Shown here in pieces: positions 52,636-64,000 of a stretch of 64,000 nucleotides of DNA (position 1 is the first letter of the stretch; every line of letters starts with the position of its first letter). Source of the DNA: Brugia malayi (taxonomy: Eukaryota > Nematoda > Chromadorea > Rhabditida > Onchocercidae); NCBI RefSeq assembly GCF_000002995.4, contig NW_025062479.1, forward strand, positions 10,159,721-10,223,720, written 5' to 3'. Position numbers and translations under genes: made by a program. The notes under the pieces were generated by a model. It worked only from the letters and a program-made list of their open reading frames with translations, searched no databases and was not told the origin of the DNA.

Positions 52636-55600
52636 ATTCAGATTTTGATGAATGGATTTTTATTTATTTATTTATGTTTTTGAGTCTTTATAAAATTTTC
52701 TGAATATGAATTATTTATAATTGTTCAAAAATAATTTTGTTAAATTGCTACAGTAATTTTGCAGCTATTATTGGATTCGCTCGCATAACACCTGGTGATA
52801 TTTTTGAAGTATCGATCAGGCATGGTACTCAAAAATGGAAAACACGTGGTAAGACTCAACCGGATCGGACTCAGAGATGGGATCATTCTTCAGTTATATT
52901 TATATGTTATCCAGATTGTCCTATTGAAGTGAAGGTAATTTTCATTAACATTTTTAATTTGGAAATTTGTTGTTGCATTTCAAAAATCGTTTTTTTCTTC
53001 CTTATTGCTGGCTAAAATGTTATGTCTGGATTTCCAAAAAGAATATTTGCGGGATACATATTATTCTAATCTTTAAAAGAAATTTCAATTTCCAGGCAAC
53101 AGAGGTTCGCTTTTTCAAATCGAAAACACTGAGCGAACGTTCTTTTGATCCTGGTGAAATGTTTTGTTCACAGTCACAACTCTTAACGGTTAATTTGAAT
53201 CAAATTGGGACACTCAAATTAGAATTGGTTGTTCACTGGTTGTAAGTTTTATTCTTACTATTTCAAGACGTTTTTAACATCATAACGTAATTAATTGGTT
53301 GCTATTATAGGAATTTAATATTTTAAGTCGGAACGAGCTAACTTGAATTTTTCTTAATTAATCTTCTATAACATGCTTGCAGAATTTAGTAATAATTTCA
53401 ACAAATAGCATCTTTTAATCATTACTTCTCCGGTTGGGTACACCTTATTCTGCTGCTCTAGTTAATAAAACTTTTGATTATGTCAAATTCTCATCTTGAA
53501 ATATTAATCTCTAAATTTCTCAATTTTCTTCTGAAAAGTGGCGCAAATGTACTCAATTGTAGGCCACTAATGAATGCAAAGAATTCGAATAGTATGAGTA
53601 GCGCATACAGTTCATTGTTCAATGAAAATTGTTTCTTGGATAATGCGTCAACTAGTGATGCAGTTGTATGTATTTTGCTAACTTTATACTACATATATCT
53701 TTCAAATTTTGAAAATTCTAAAATTAAATTATGATCCGCAAAAATTTGTGATTAATTACCAGACATGGAAACTTTAAAGTCATTATTTCAAATCACAATT
53801 TTGCGAATAATGCAGAAAAGGAAATAGTTACAGGAGAAGAAACCTCGAATCTTATTGCGCGAGAAGAAGCGCAATAATCAACTTATGAGACAAAAAGAAA
53901 TTTGGCGTTCATCAACAAATATCTTAGATTGTGTTTATGATGATATTAGCAAGTCAATCCCAACCATTGATACGGTGAGCTTTCGTGATTTCTTTTTTAA
54001 TTTTCAAAAATTTTAATTGGATTTGTTTCTAATGTTTTTATAACAAATGCCAAACTTAAGGATTGTGCTTAACGCTTCTGACTCTTTACATTTAACAATT
54101 TTGTTTTTCTGCTTGTACTAAGGTCGTGAAGACTCGGCTAATGTTACACTTAAATCTCACTGTTTGTTTGTTTACTTTTACTTGTATCAATTCGAAAAAG
54201 GAGAAAGAAAAACGAGAAAATTTATAGATGGAGGCATTGCCTATAAAACGAGGGGAAGTAAAAAAAGAAGCACCTGAATCAGTTTACCTTAAAAATGAAT
54301 GGAAACGTTCAGTTAGCGTGTCACAACTTGTAGCAAACTCAAATCAGAATTTATGTGAACGTATTTCTCCAACATCTTCGGCACCAACTGAGGATGATTT
54401 GTTACATCTTATTGGATTGATTCAACCAGTTACTTCAAAACTGATTCGGAAATATCCTGAAATTGCTACCAACAAATCATGTGTGACTCGTTGGGAGAGG
54501 TTTTTGAAGGTAAAAATATTTTTCGTTGCCGCTTTTTGCCAATGTGCAGTAGAATACAAAAATTTTTTCTAGTTCAAATTAATAACTTCATTTTTACTGA
54601 GCGAAAATTTCAGATAGATGAAGTGTCAGTTGGTCGGAAAGACGAATTAGCAAATGGGATTGATGGGGATTATCGAGATGAACATGATGAGAATTTTGGA
54701 TTTCAAGGTGTCGAACAGACGTTAGTTTGGAATCATTTGGAGAGAAAAAAAATACCTCTGTAATTCTTGATTTTATGAAAGTTGATATCTTTAGAAAATT
54801 CTGTTTTCATTTCTTTAATCTTATATGATTTAAATTTCTCGATAAATGCCACACTGGTGAGACAGTGGAAGCTATGCAGGACATATTTTCGCTATAAAAA
54901 GAAAAATCTCTTACAGATCAGAAAATGATAGCGGTATTGATTCATTACGACAGCATATTTCCCCATATAGTGCAAAGAATTGTTCAACTATTGATAGGGC
55001 AAGCTGCATTGGAGCTATTGGATCGGGCCCATCACAAAGACGATTCAGACAGGTTAGATATGATGTTAGTTAAAAATTGTTTCAGAAAAAATGCATTTTT
55101 TTTTATTTTCAATTTCAAGTACAATTCAGGGCTGAACTTTTTTTTTTCCAGATGAAGGAGAAGGAAAGGCGCAAGTCTGTTGGTGTTATTATCGATTTAA
55201 CTTCCGAAAATCAATATTTTGGAAATTCAGATGAATTATGGTTACGCTCAAGTTCCGACAGTTCATCCAGTGGTTGTTCAGTTAATCGCTTATGGGATCG
55301 AACATCAGCTAACGGAATATCTCGTGAATTACATCTCTGTCTTAGGCATCACTTAAAGCGGTGCTTAAATACACTTACAGTTGGTTTATTTCTTATTGTT
55401 ATCTATCAACAGTATTAATTAATGACGGTGAAAAATAAAGTTTATGGTGCTAAGTATTGTCTTGGCATTCAATGAATATTCTAAGGTATTGGGACTATTG
55501 CCATTTCGATTCCATGAAAGTCAGCTAAGAAGTTTTTGCTAAAAGTGAAACTATGAAACTTATTAAAATTAAATTCATGATACACTGGCTAAGATTTTAT

Positions 55601-57543
55601 GTTGAAATTTTTGAGCATCTAATTTCATGGAGGACAATAATTATAACACTAATTTTATTTCGAGGCTTTATCAAGTATTTACGGTCCATTAGAGTATCGC
55701 GAAAATGAAATGTTGGGTAGATTGGAAGAGGAGACATCTACGCTAAATGAATTGATCAAATTGGCTTCAAAAAAGCATTTGTCGATGATTCGTAAAAATG
55801 GTGAATTAGTTTCTAGTTTATCATCAGATTATTTGATTATTCAGTTTATCTGATATTTCGGTTTTACATCCATGGTTACATTACGTTTCCGGTATAATTT
55901 TCTGAAAAAAACTTCAATGCAGCCGTATCATTTCTTCCATTTCCTTCATTGATTAGGGCAACAATTAACAATGAAAAATGTATTGTATAAGTTTGAATTT
56001 TATCTGTTTCAAATTTATTTTATTCAGTTTTTACAGTGTTATATGTGTTAACTAATGATTCGGAAGTGCAAGAAGTATGGCTTTCCGTGGCCTTCCAATT
56101 GAATGCTACCTTAATTGTACCGATGGAATCTTTGCGGCAACAGATTCGTAGTCATTTTGGATCGATGATTGAAATTCGTTATCCAGATTTAGTTAATAAC
56201 GGTATATGTTGTTGTTTGATTCGTGAGAATTTTAGGATGACGTTAATTTTAAGTTAGTGCTTAGATTTTGAACTTTTCTAGCATTTATCATAAAGCTATT
56301 ATCAGTGATTATTTCAGTGATTGATACTGTCATGTCGCTATTAACGGATAAAAATACATGGGAACCAGAATACATTAGCATATTTCAATTTGTTAATCTA
56401 TTTCGTGGTAAACATGTCGCTTCATTCGTTGAAAATTTGGCACATGAAGGTATTGAATAATAATTTATAATATATTCTATGTTTTGAGCAGCTTTTTCTT
56501 ACTATTATTCTTACTATTCTATGCTTTGAATAGCTTTTTCTTACTATTTTTTGTATCCGAAATATTTCATTTTCATTATGTTGCTGTTGGATTAATCATA
56601 TCTGTTCATAATTTTTCAGCATTAATAATGTCACATCTAAGCTCACGCCAAATCAATCTTGTTAAAGAAGTTATGAATCGATTATCACAGATTCCAGTTG
56701 TTCCACCATTGGAAAGTTTACGATACATTTCGCTTGTGCTTGTTTGCCCGGATCGTAATTTGCAATCAGTTATAGGTAAGTGTTACAATTTTTTTTGCAA
56801 CAATTTTTTTTCCAATCATTATTTAATAACTTTTTTCAGATTCATTTTTCAAGTGAACTAATTATGAATGAGAATAAAAATGTGCAAATCTCACCATATT
56901 GATCTTATTGAATTATAAATTTCCTTTCAGAAGCTTACCTTCTATCAGCAAGTGGACGGTTGCGTGATGATCTAATAACGTGTTACATTTGCCTTTTGGA
57001 GCATGAGAATGAGCAAAGTCGTAAAGGTGCTTGCCGCGCATTAGGCACACTTGGAGTATGTTTGATTAATATATGTCATTTCTTTCTTTGAAATTGGTTT
57101 AGATCAAATTTACAAGTTGGAAGCAATCGAATTGATCTATGTACATTGATTGTTTCCGTAATTTAAGTGCTATGTCAACATTATTTAAAAAATATTGATA
57201 TGTTAAGGAAGTTATAGAAGAAAAGTAATTTTGATCTGCCAAAAAACTAAAATTACTCGAATTCGCAAATTTAACACTCACATTATAACGATGTTCCGTG
57301 TTTTTTTTTTTTTTTTTTCGTTTTGTTTTTAAGATACAATGTAGCTTTATTTTTATTTTTTTTTTTCTACGACAACAAAAATAACATTAATGATACTTTC
57401 AGTCATCAAAAGGAGTATATCCTTTGACATTTTTATATGGTAATGATCCTGTGCAAGCTGTACGAGAGGAAGCACATAGAGCATTAAGTAAAATAACGCG
57501 TGATTTGGATGATTTGACAAATATCGAAACTACTAAAATTTAA
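48811..57543 (+). CDS. RIPOR/FAM65-family Rho-interacting cell polarisation regulator, conserved body
   Basis: RIPOR proteins bind Rho-family GTPases and influence cell polarity, adhesion and cytokinesis. Phase-consistent exons: 48811-48944, 49176-49275, 49668-49779, 52279-52437, 52765-52934, 53096-53241, 53563-53665, 53834-53974, 54228-54509, 54614-54720, 54917-55052, 55152-55379, 55665-55800, 56037-56201, 56318-56449, 56620-56775, 56931-57055 and 57403-57543 (TAA). This is 890 residues, or 950 with the two upstream exons, which matches vertebrate RIPORs. In order: a coiled coil ([17 protein letters not shown] to about RLQIEIK); a C2-like/PL48 region with [11 protein letters not shown] and KWKTRGK, ending [16 protein letters not shown], closely matching the GFARLCPGD and DLGTIKLNLE blocks of vertebrates; a polar Ser-rich linker; and C-terminal HEAT/armadillo-like repeats ([26 protein letters not shown]). 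The start exon is uncertain: ATG 48871 is possible, but the frame is open back to an acceptor at 48810, so upstream exons are likely. Confidence 0.9.
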
Positions 57544-58041
57544 AATTTTCACCTACTAAATCTGTTTGTTGCTTTTCCTTCTTATGAATGATTGTTAAAA
57601 TATAAATTACGTTTTTGTTCCATTATGACTATTCCTTCTGTTTTTTTTTTCTTTTTTGTTAAATAGGCCATCGTTTTTTTGAAATGCTTGTGCACTTATT
57701 GTATGCGATATTCCTGTAATGGACGAAATGCTTTCATTGTTCTCTAATTATTAACTAATTACATATGAATGTTGCATTGTAAATTCTACTTTTTCTTGTG
57801 CCTATCTTTTTTATCACGTTATATTTTTTTTATATCTTCATATAACGTTTATTTAAATAACAATTTCGTTTTCTATTCTTTCTTCAGCCTTTTATTTATT
57901 AGTTATTAATTTGAAAGGAAAAGAAAATGTATATTTACTTGTATTTTCTTTTTTTTCTTTTTTTCTATTTTTCCTTTCTAATTTACATACTTTTCTTATT
58001 CTTTCATTTTTGCTCATTTATATTATTTGCTCCATTTATAT

Positions 58042-58046
<5 letters not shown>

Positions 58047-58078
<32 letters not shown>
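58047..58078. repeat. AT dinucleotide microsatellite
   Basis: A run of about 30 bp of TA. Confidence 0.95.
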
Positions 58079-58081
<3 letters not shown>

Positions 58082-59095
58082 TTTAAGAAAGAGAAAAGCG
58101 AGTTCCAATTAATTAATTATTACACAAGTTGTTCTTTTTTTCGTATATTAATATTTTTTTCTGTATTGATTGGTGAAATTCAATGTGAATTTTGATACTG
58201 ATTGATATTTATGTATTTATGACCAATTCCGGTATATCAGTACTATTAATCTATCACTCAGTCTTGTTTATTTTATTAATAACTGCTATTAAATTCTTTG
58301 AACAAATTGAATCTGTGCTATTATTTTTGATAATTCATTACACTTATTCCGAATATTATTCATTTACTGGATCTTTCCTATCTATTCTCATTCTCGGGAA
58401 CAAAAATTTGGAAACTACAAAGAAAAATCTCATTATTTTTAAGATTCATGATGTAGTAGTTTTGTGTTTTTTTCAGGACCGGTTCCTTTTTTTTTTGCAA
58501 TACATGACATCAAATACTAATTATGTTACGGAATTTCGATATTTCTACTGTAAAAATATTTTTAATTTGATGCCACATCTATTTCATTTTGAAGAAATCC
58601 GAAAGAGCACGAAAATTAATGTGAAATGAAAATAATGTGATTAGAATTTTGTAGCATCATTCATAGTATTTCACATTTTACATATGATTAAATTTCATTA
58701 TCAGTGAAGTAAGTTTTGTAAAATTCTCGAAGCTTGTTTCTTTTTCTTTCTAATCGAAAGTCATTATTTACTTTATTTATTTACTATCTATTCATTCTAA
58801 TCGAACCAAATGATAACGATGTTTACAAGTGATTCTAAAGTCTTGTAATACTCGACGTATGTTTTAATTGTACTGTAAATATGTTTCTAATTTACATTTA
58901 ATTATATCTCCCTTATATATTTTATTTTGTTCATATAAATATTTGGATTACTTATCAGGATTTTTGTTTTTCTTTTTTTTGAAAATTGAAATTGAATAAG
59001 TCGTTGTTCATGATGATAATTCTTTTGACAACATAACGTTAACATTTTTCAAAATATTTTTGTTTTACAACATTTCCTCTCAAAATTATTAAGTA

Positions 59096-59147
59096 CATAG
59101 TTTCATAGTGGTTACGATAGAGCTATTACAAATGAAGTTTAGTGAAA
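59096..59147. repeat. diverged direct repeat, copy 1
   Basis: These 52 bases match 59615-59666 without gaps, with six mismatches by eye. The copies flank QNG1 exon 1, one upstream and one in intron 1. Confidence 0.85.
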
Positions 59148-59400
59148 TGAATTCTTTTTCAATTAATTTTGAAATAATGAAATCCCACGCAAACACTGCA
59201 ATAATAGAGTGTAAAGATTATTTTCCATTATGGTAGCAAAGTGTGAAATTTCAAAAATTTAAACATTGTGTTATTTTTGTTGATTCGTTAAGCATCATTT
59301 GCAAAATGATGAAATTTCCTCCATTGAATTAATTATAATTCATGTTAACCTAACTATTCGTAAATTTAACATAACAATAGTAATTTTAATTATGTATTTG

Positions 59401-59403
59401 CAG
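59401..59403 (+). promoter_or_regulatory. probable trans-splice acceptor of QNG1
   Basis: ATGTATTTGCAG ends at 59403, ten bases before the QNG1 ATG. A 3' splice site with no upstream donor just before a start codon fits spliced-leader addition. Inferred from position only. Confidence 0.5.
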
Positions 59404-59413
59404 ACAGATAAAT

Positions 59414-61994
59414 ATGTCTTTTTTTACCAATCGATTATATCCACGTGGAAGTGCTGAATTTATTGTTGCAAATGATACCACTAACATAAAATTATGTCAA
59501 GATGGAATACTAAAAGTAGCTGAACTTGTATGTTTTTATAATTTCAAATCTCTTTTTTCATTCAAATGGATGTATTTTAAAAATGATCATATCAAGTGTA
59601 ACAATTATTAATTACATAGTTCCATAATGATTACCATATAGCTATTACAAATCAAGTTTAGTGAAAAAAAAAAAAAAAATTCAAAGAATTTTATTTCCAC
59701 AGAAACTACCTTGAAAATTTTTTGAAATTGTTCACCTAATTGAATTATTCATAATTTAAACATTTGAAATGCAATATTGTTTTTTTTTTATTTTTTTGAA
59801 ATACAGATCATGAGCAATGATTTTACGGAAGACACATTTTTTTCACTTGATGTTCATCCACAAATGGCTAATCGTAAAGCTATTGATTGGTAAAATTTAC
59901 ATCTTACAACTTACTTAGTATAAAAAAATTTATGGCTTAATGAATGTAAAAGAATGTAATAGTACTAATAATTCTGTTCATGTCTTTTTTTTTTAACAAG
60001 TATAATTCAAGGAAGAACCAGGTTTTTTCTTTATGTAGGTGTAAAGAAGTTAATATGAATAGACGAGATTTTTTCAAATATAGATCTTTTTTGACTACAT
60101 TTTATGAAATAAGCGATAAAATTGCCAAGATTTTCCAAAAATTTCCACATTTTTACATCGCTTTTTTGCTACACTTTTTTTTTTCCTTATAGTTTATTAG
60201 TATATGTAATTCATTATTAACTTATCATTCCTTGCAGGATTTTTCTTGTTGATACAATCAATTTCTCATTTTGGTCCGATGATGTAAATTTTAAAGTAAC
60301 ATTTCACGACAAACAACATACAGGTTATTTCGCTGCATGTGCATGCATTAATCGAGCCTTAGAAGGAAGCATACCGATTACGAATCCTGATTATATGGAA
60401 AACATAACTGAGGATGATGTTAGAAGAATCTTCAGAACTGATGATGGTTGATTTTTTATACTTTAATCATTCAAACAGCAAGTTGGCACTTTGGTATAAA
60501 ATTACTATCATTTATATTTTGTCCAGGATCACCAGAATTGTACAGGTCTTTTGTGCAATAACTACACTGGTAAAACTGTATGTTGAGTACAGGTTAATCT
60601 AAAAGGTTCAAAATGTGAGCCATCAATTTTTATACTTATGTATGTAGCGGTTTGTTATGTTAAAGATTTGGTAATTTTTTTTTTTTTTTATAGTAGAGCA
60701 TCAGTGGTTCCACGACGAGCTTATTGCAAATAAAATTAAGATTTGATCAACTAACAATTCAATAGGAAGAAAAAAAAAAAAACAAAATTTATTTTTAGGA
60801 AGGGAAATCCCTTTATTAAAAGAACGAGTGGAAGTGATAAATGAAGCCGGCAGAATACTTAATCAGGCATAGAAGTTTAACGAATTAAAGTTTAATTGCG
60901 CATTTTTTTACTTCTTACGCTTGTTTCCTTGTTCTAATTGGAATAAATTTGATAGGAATTTGATGGAACATTTTACAATTGCGTTTTGAAATGCAATAGA
61001 AGTGCCATTAAACTGATGGAGTGTGTTGTTGAATATTTTGGAAGTTACCGTGACTTTGCTACCTACAAAGGACAAAAAAGTATGACTCCTTTCTTTCCTC
61101 TTGTCAGTTAACTGTTATTTTTTTCGAAATTCTTATGCCATTAAATATTTTTGATGTAGTGTGACAGGAATTTTGGCTATATGTATGAGCCGAAATAAAT
61201 GTATTCACAGCTAATATAACAAATATTCAAAAGACATGCCTATTAATTTGTACAAATTTGAAGTAAACCAATAAATTGATCAATATTGCTACACTTCTAC
61301 TTTTTGCTTCGATATATTTTCTAGTTTCCTTTCTCAAGCGAGCACAAATCCTTGTGAGTGATATTTACTCATGTATGCGAAAAATTGACGATGCATGCTA
61401 CTTTCATGACATTAAGTAAGAGTTTTTACTTTATATTCAAAGAAATAGTCATTACATAAATCCAAATGTTATGCACAACCATTTACATATTACAGTGAAC
61501 TTACAATGTTTGCCGATTATCGTGTACCACAAGTACTTCACTTCCTAGGTGTACTGAAATACTCGCCAGCACTAATGAAAAAGCTAAATGAAAAAGAATT
61601 ACTACAAAATGGTTCAGAATATGAAGTGGAACTTCGGGGATTCTCAATCAAGGCTTGTGATGTCTGTTTTCGTTTTTCGTCCACAGTTAAGCAAAACAAA
61701 TATTATAAAACCTTCCTTTCAAAGAAAAAAAAAAAACCATACGAAAACCATCTTTGATTTTAATAAAAAAGAATCACACATTTTCTGATGGATTTGAAAA
61801 AGTTTTTTAATTTCTCACTGTCAAACAATTTTCAGGACATTGTGAAAGTAATACAGCAGAAAGCAACGGACGGCAGTTACACTATGTACAATGCAGCTTA
61901 TGTAGACAATTTTTTATGGTTATATCGACGAAAAAATGCTAAAGAAATTGAAGAAATGGTTACATTTCACCGAACACGTTGTATATACTATTAG
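59414..61994 (+). CDS. QNG1: queuosine 5'-phosphate N-glycosylase/hydrolase (DUF2419)
   Basis: The enzyme releases queuine base from queuosine 5'-monophosphate, letting eukaryotes salvage this microbial nucleobase for tRNA wobble modification. Exons 59414-59527, 59807-59889, 60238-60446, 60799-60866, 60956-61079, 61325-61415, 61496-61661 and 61836-61994 give 337 residues, close to the roughly 340 of the human protein. Family blocks appear in order: PRGSAEFIVAN near the start, WIFLVDTINFSFW, GYFAACACINRALEGSIPIT, LLKERVEVINEAGRIL, EFDGTFYNCV, FGSYRDFATYKGQK, ISFLKRAQILVSDI, TMFADYRVPQVLHFLG, NGSEYEVELRGFSI and the ending FHRTRCIYY, which is typical for the family. The start follows an acceptor-like TTTGCAG by ten bases. 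Intron 60867-60955 has a GC rather than GT donor (CAG|GCATAG); reading through it meets TAG at once, and splicing gives the expected family spacing. The gene is convergent with the HACL2-type gene, 330 bp away. Confidence 0.95.
59615..59666. repeat. diverged direct repeat, copy 2
   Basis: Second copy of the 52-base segment at 59096-59147, in intron 1 of QNG1, followed by an A run. Confidence 0.85.
60867..60955 (+). other. QNG1: GC-AG intron of QNG1
   Basis: An 89-base intron bounded by CAG|GCATAG and TTGATAG|GAATTT. No GT near the exon end keeps both the frame and the conserved residues on each side. The joined reading RILNQ-EFDGTFYNCV has the same spacing as the family. Confidence 0.75.
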
Positions 61995-62324
61995 ATTTTC
62001 GAGTTTAAGTCTATGAGTACTTGTTGTTGTGTTTTTTTTTTTTTCTCTCACTTTTGATATATGGATGAAAGATTAGATGGTCCATCAATTTTTCACTTTT
62101 CACATATCAGTAAATCTTATCATTATCCTATAGCCTTTGGATCGATATTTTGGCAAGATAAAGTGTTATTTAGTACTAGATTCCAGATTACAAATCTATT
62201 GGTTTTGAAGCTGTGTATTATTAAATAATAGATGCAAAACGAAATAAGGCACATTGAACCTGCTTAGTTAAAATAAGTGAAGAATGCTGTAGTTTACACA
62301 AGAATCATATTATCAGATAATTAA
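61995..62324. other. convergent intergenic region, QNG1 and HACL2-type gene
   Basis: 330 bp holding the 3' ends of both genes. I see no further gene; UTRs of the two may overlap. Confidence 0.8.
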
Positions 62325-64000
62325 TCAGACGCATATGCTACCATCTCTAAAATCCGATTTGCCGATAACGATGTTTGCAACCACCGAAATACCATTCGTT
62401 GCAGCTGCGAAGATTTTTTCAAAACGTTCCACTGTCAGATCTTGTTTATTGGCAATCAATGCACCACGTGCACCCAGTGCAGCCCCTACGTTGTCATATC
62501 TTCTGTACTGAAAAAAGTCTCATTTTGATATTATGGAACAACATACCTTTATTATGTCAAAACAAACAACTCATCACTAAGAAAATCTACAAAGGACTCT
62601 AATACATCCTACATATCCTGAGTAAATTTTTCGGAATTTAGCGTTACATACTTCATTACCACTGGTCATAAAGAATTTTCAACAACAAAACATACAAAAG
62701 AAAATCTTAACTGAAAACCTCATTTACTATGAAGCAAAACTGTTTAATAAGATATGTGAAGTAATAAAATAACATACCTCAAGATCCACCGCAACCGAAC
62801 TATGGAATGTAACAACTTGCTCACGCGCGATTTGTGACCAGCAAGCATCATTACCAATTAACGCTACAACAGAAAGCCCATGACGCGAAAAAGTATCAAA
62901 TTCCATTAACGAAAATCCACAGGATCCATCACCGTATAAAATTACAACTGGACGATCTGGGTAAACCTATAAAAAACTAAACATAAATTTACATGAGGAG
63001 ACAAAACATAATTACTCCCCAAAAAATTTGACATGATTTATAATCTAAAGAAAGTCACACTTATTGCCTTATACCGGATCTCCTTTTATATCATGTGCCG
63101 ATCGATTCACTCATAAAGAAAAATATTCCAAATCACTAAGATATAGATATCGCATGATCTAAAATGTGAGATACTACCAAAGAAAAAACACATTAGTATG
63201 CGTAATGTTGGGATTCAAAACCAAAGTAGATGCTATGGAATTGTTTGCGGGCTATTAATATTTGAACCAACAGAGAAGAAAGTGGTATATATATATATAT
63301 TTTTTTTTTAAACTAGATTTCCTCCAAAACAAATTCTCATATTTCTATGAAATATAGGGTAACGCACAGCTTTTGCTCCAAGTGCAAAACCGGCTCCAAC
63401 ACCCAAAGTACCGAAAACTCCAGGATCAAGCCACTGTAGCGGACCTCTCGGATGTACAATATAAGAAGCGCTTCCAATAAAATCTCCACCATCAGCTATC
63501 AAAATTGCATTTTCTGGTAAAACCTGTAAAATACAAATCAACAATGTAAAAATTAAAGAACTATAACATCCTACAGAGAACAAAATTGAATAAAACAACG
63601 GTACATAACTCAAAATGACTAACTTTATTGATTAAGGATAGCACAAAAAGAGGGTTAATTCCATCTTTTACAAATGCCTCCTTCATTTTTAACAAATTTT
63701 CTGTATTTTTTTCTTTTTCTTTCTTCATCAGATATAATACCCATTCTTGTATCAACAAAACATGCTGAAAAAAATTTTTTTCCATTACATACTGCTAACT
63801 AATCATGAAGTAGCAATTTTTAGCAAAAAATGTTGTAATGAAATTTTACTAATCTGCTATGTTGTGACCTTAACGAGACAAGACAACATTTATTTCAAAA
63901 ACGATAACTTAGTTATGATCAAAACATACTGTTAATTGTACAGAAATAAATCAGGAAAATGGTTTGAGACATGATTGTATGAGGCATTAAAACTTACAGT
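62325..64000 (-). CDS. thiamine-diphosphate-dependent 2-hydroxyacyl-CoA lyase 2 / acetolactate-synthase-like (ILVBL type), C-terminal part
   Basis: ILVBL/HACL2 cleaves 2-hydroxy fatty acyl-CoA in the ER (family knowledge). Minus-strand exons in transcript order: 63764-63624, 63523-63368, 62966-62778 and 62507-62325 (TGA), all phase 0, 222 residues in total. The last three bases of the window (ACT on the minus strand, then GTAAGT) probably end the previous exon. The sequence holds a loop [20 protein letters not shown], then [20 protein letters not shown] and [20 protein letters not shown], nearly identical in pattern to vertebrate ILVBL. The TPP/Mg motif follows: GDG in [17 protein letters not shown] and its distal partner in [19 protein letters not shown]. 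The end is [14 protein letters not shown]. Donor after 63368 is GTGCGT. Plain bacterial-type acetolactate synthase or HACL1 fits the WLDPG and PRGP blocks less well. The N-terminal two-thirds lies beyond the window; no ER anchor is visible here. Confidence 0.92.

Larger units (their letters stand above)
57544..59403. other. spacer between RIPOR and QNG1
   Basis: RIPOR 3' UTR and AT-rich spacer. An AT microsatellite lies at 58047-58078. A plus-strand ORF with ATG at 58219 runs to TGA at 58629 (136 codons) with a hydrophobic N-terminal half (GISVLLIYHSVLFILLITA). It is long for chance but I recognise nothing in it. The spacing of 1.9 kb is too large for a typical nematode operon. Confidence 0.6.

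Noticed and set aside
57543..59414. RIPOR-QNG1 operon
   Set aside because: The 1.9-kb gap is much longer than usual nematode operon spacing, and nothing marks an SL2-type site.
1..64000. tRNA, rRNA, SL RNA, mobile-element proteins or endosymbiont insertions
   Set aside because: I saw no cloverleaf, no spliced-leader sequence, no transposase or reverse-transcriptase motifs and no bacterial-type gene; a covariance-model and protein search would be needed to exclude them fully.

Overview
The window looks like nuclear DNA of a parasitic nematode. It is strongly AT-rich, with short exons, mostly phase-clean GT-AG introns of about 50 to 1600 bp, TTTCAG-type acceptors, and acceptors lying a few bases upstream of start codons, as in spliced-leader trans-splicing. 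Intron size and gene content make a filarial (clade III) worm my best guess; the genus cannot be told from the sequence.

Layout. (1) 1-10729, plus strand: 3' part of a WNK kinase gene, entering in the activation segment and running through about 20 exons to a stop. (2) 10730-16217: AT-rich spacer with microsatellites, one short minus-strand ORF with a signal-peptide-like start, and one GC-enriched island that is open on both strands. (3) 16218-18117, plus: a three-exon gene for a secreted Cys-, Pro-, Gly- and Tyr-rich structural-type protein of 269 residues. (4) 18118-28037: spacer with hairpins, microsatellites and two ambiguous GC-richer islands. (5) 28038-57543, plus: a RIPOR/FAM65-family gene. 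Its conserved body lies at 48811-57543, and two phase-compatible upstream exons are inferred at 28038-28132 and 34422-34508. (6) 59414-61994, plus: a complete queuosine 5'-phosphate N-glycosylase (QNG1, DUF2419) gene in eight exons, one intron of which appears to use a GC donor. (7) 62325-64000, minus: the last four exons of a thiamine-diphosphate enzyme of the ILVBL/HACL2 type, convergent with QNG1.

The most striking object is an 8.5-kb simple-sequence satellite (about 38760-47282) in what I infer to be a RIPOR intron. Its plus strand contains no G. It has successive blocks of 25-33-bp, 13-bp and 9-bp units, all of length 4k+1: runs of ATTC with a one-base slip. The 25-bp unit carries TACTCA, the hexamer bound by STAR-family RNA-binding proteins such as nematode GLD-1. 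Read in the RIPOR sense it has no possible splice site and no stop codon, while the antisense strand is full of GTGAGT donor-like motifs. The nearly 3000-codon ORF across it is a composition artefact.

The genes do not form an obvious pathway. WNK is an ion-homeostasis kinase, RIPOR a Rho regulator, QNG1 a queuine-salvage enzyme and HACL2 a 2-hydroxyacyl-CoA lyase; this looks like ordinary eukaryotic gene order.
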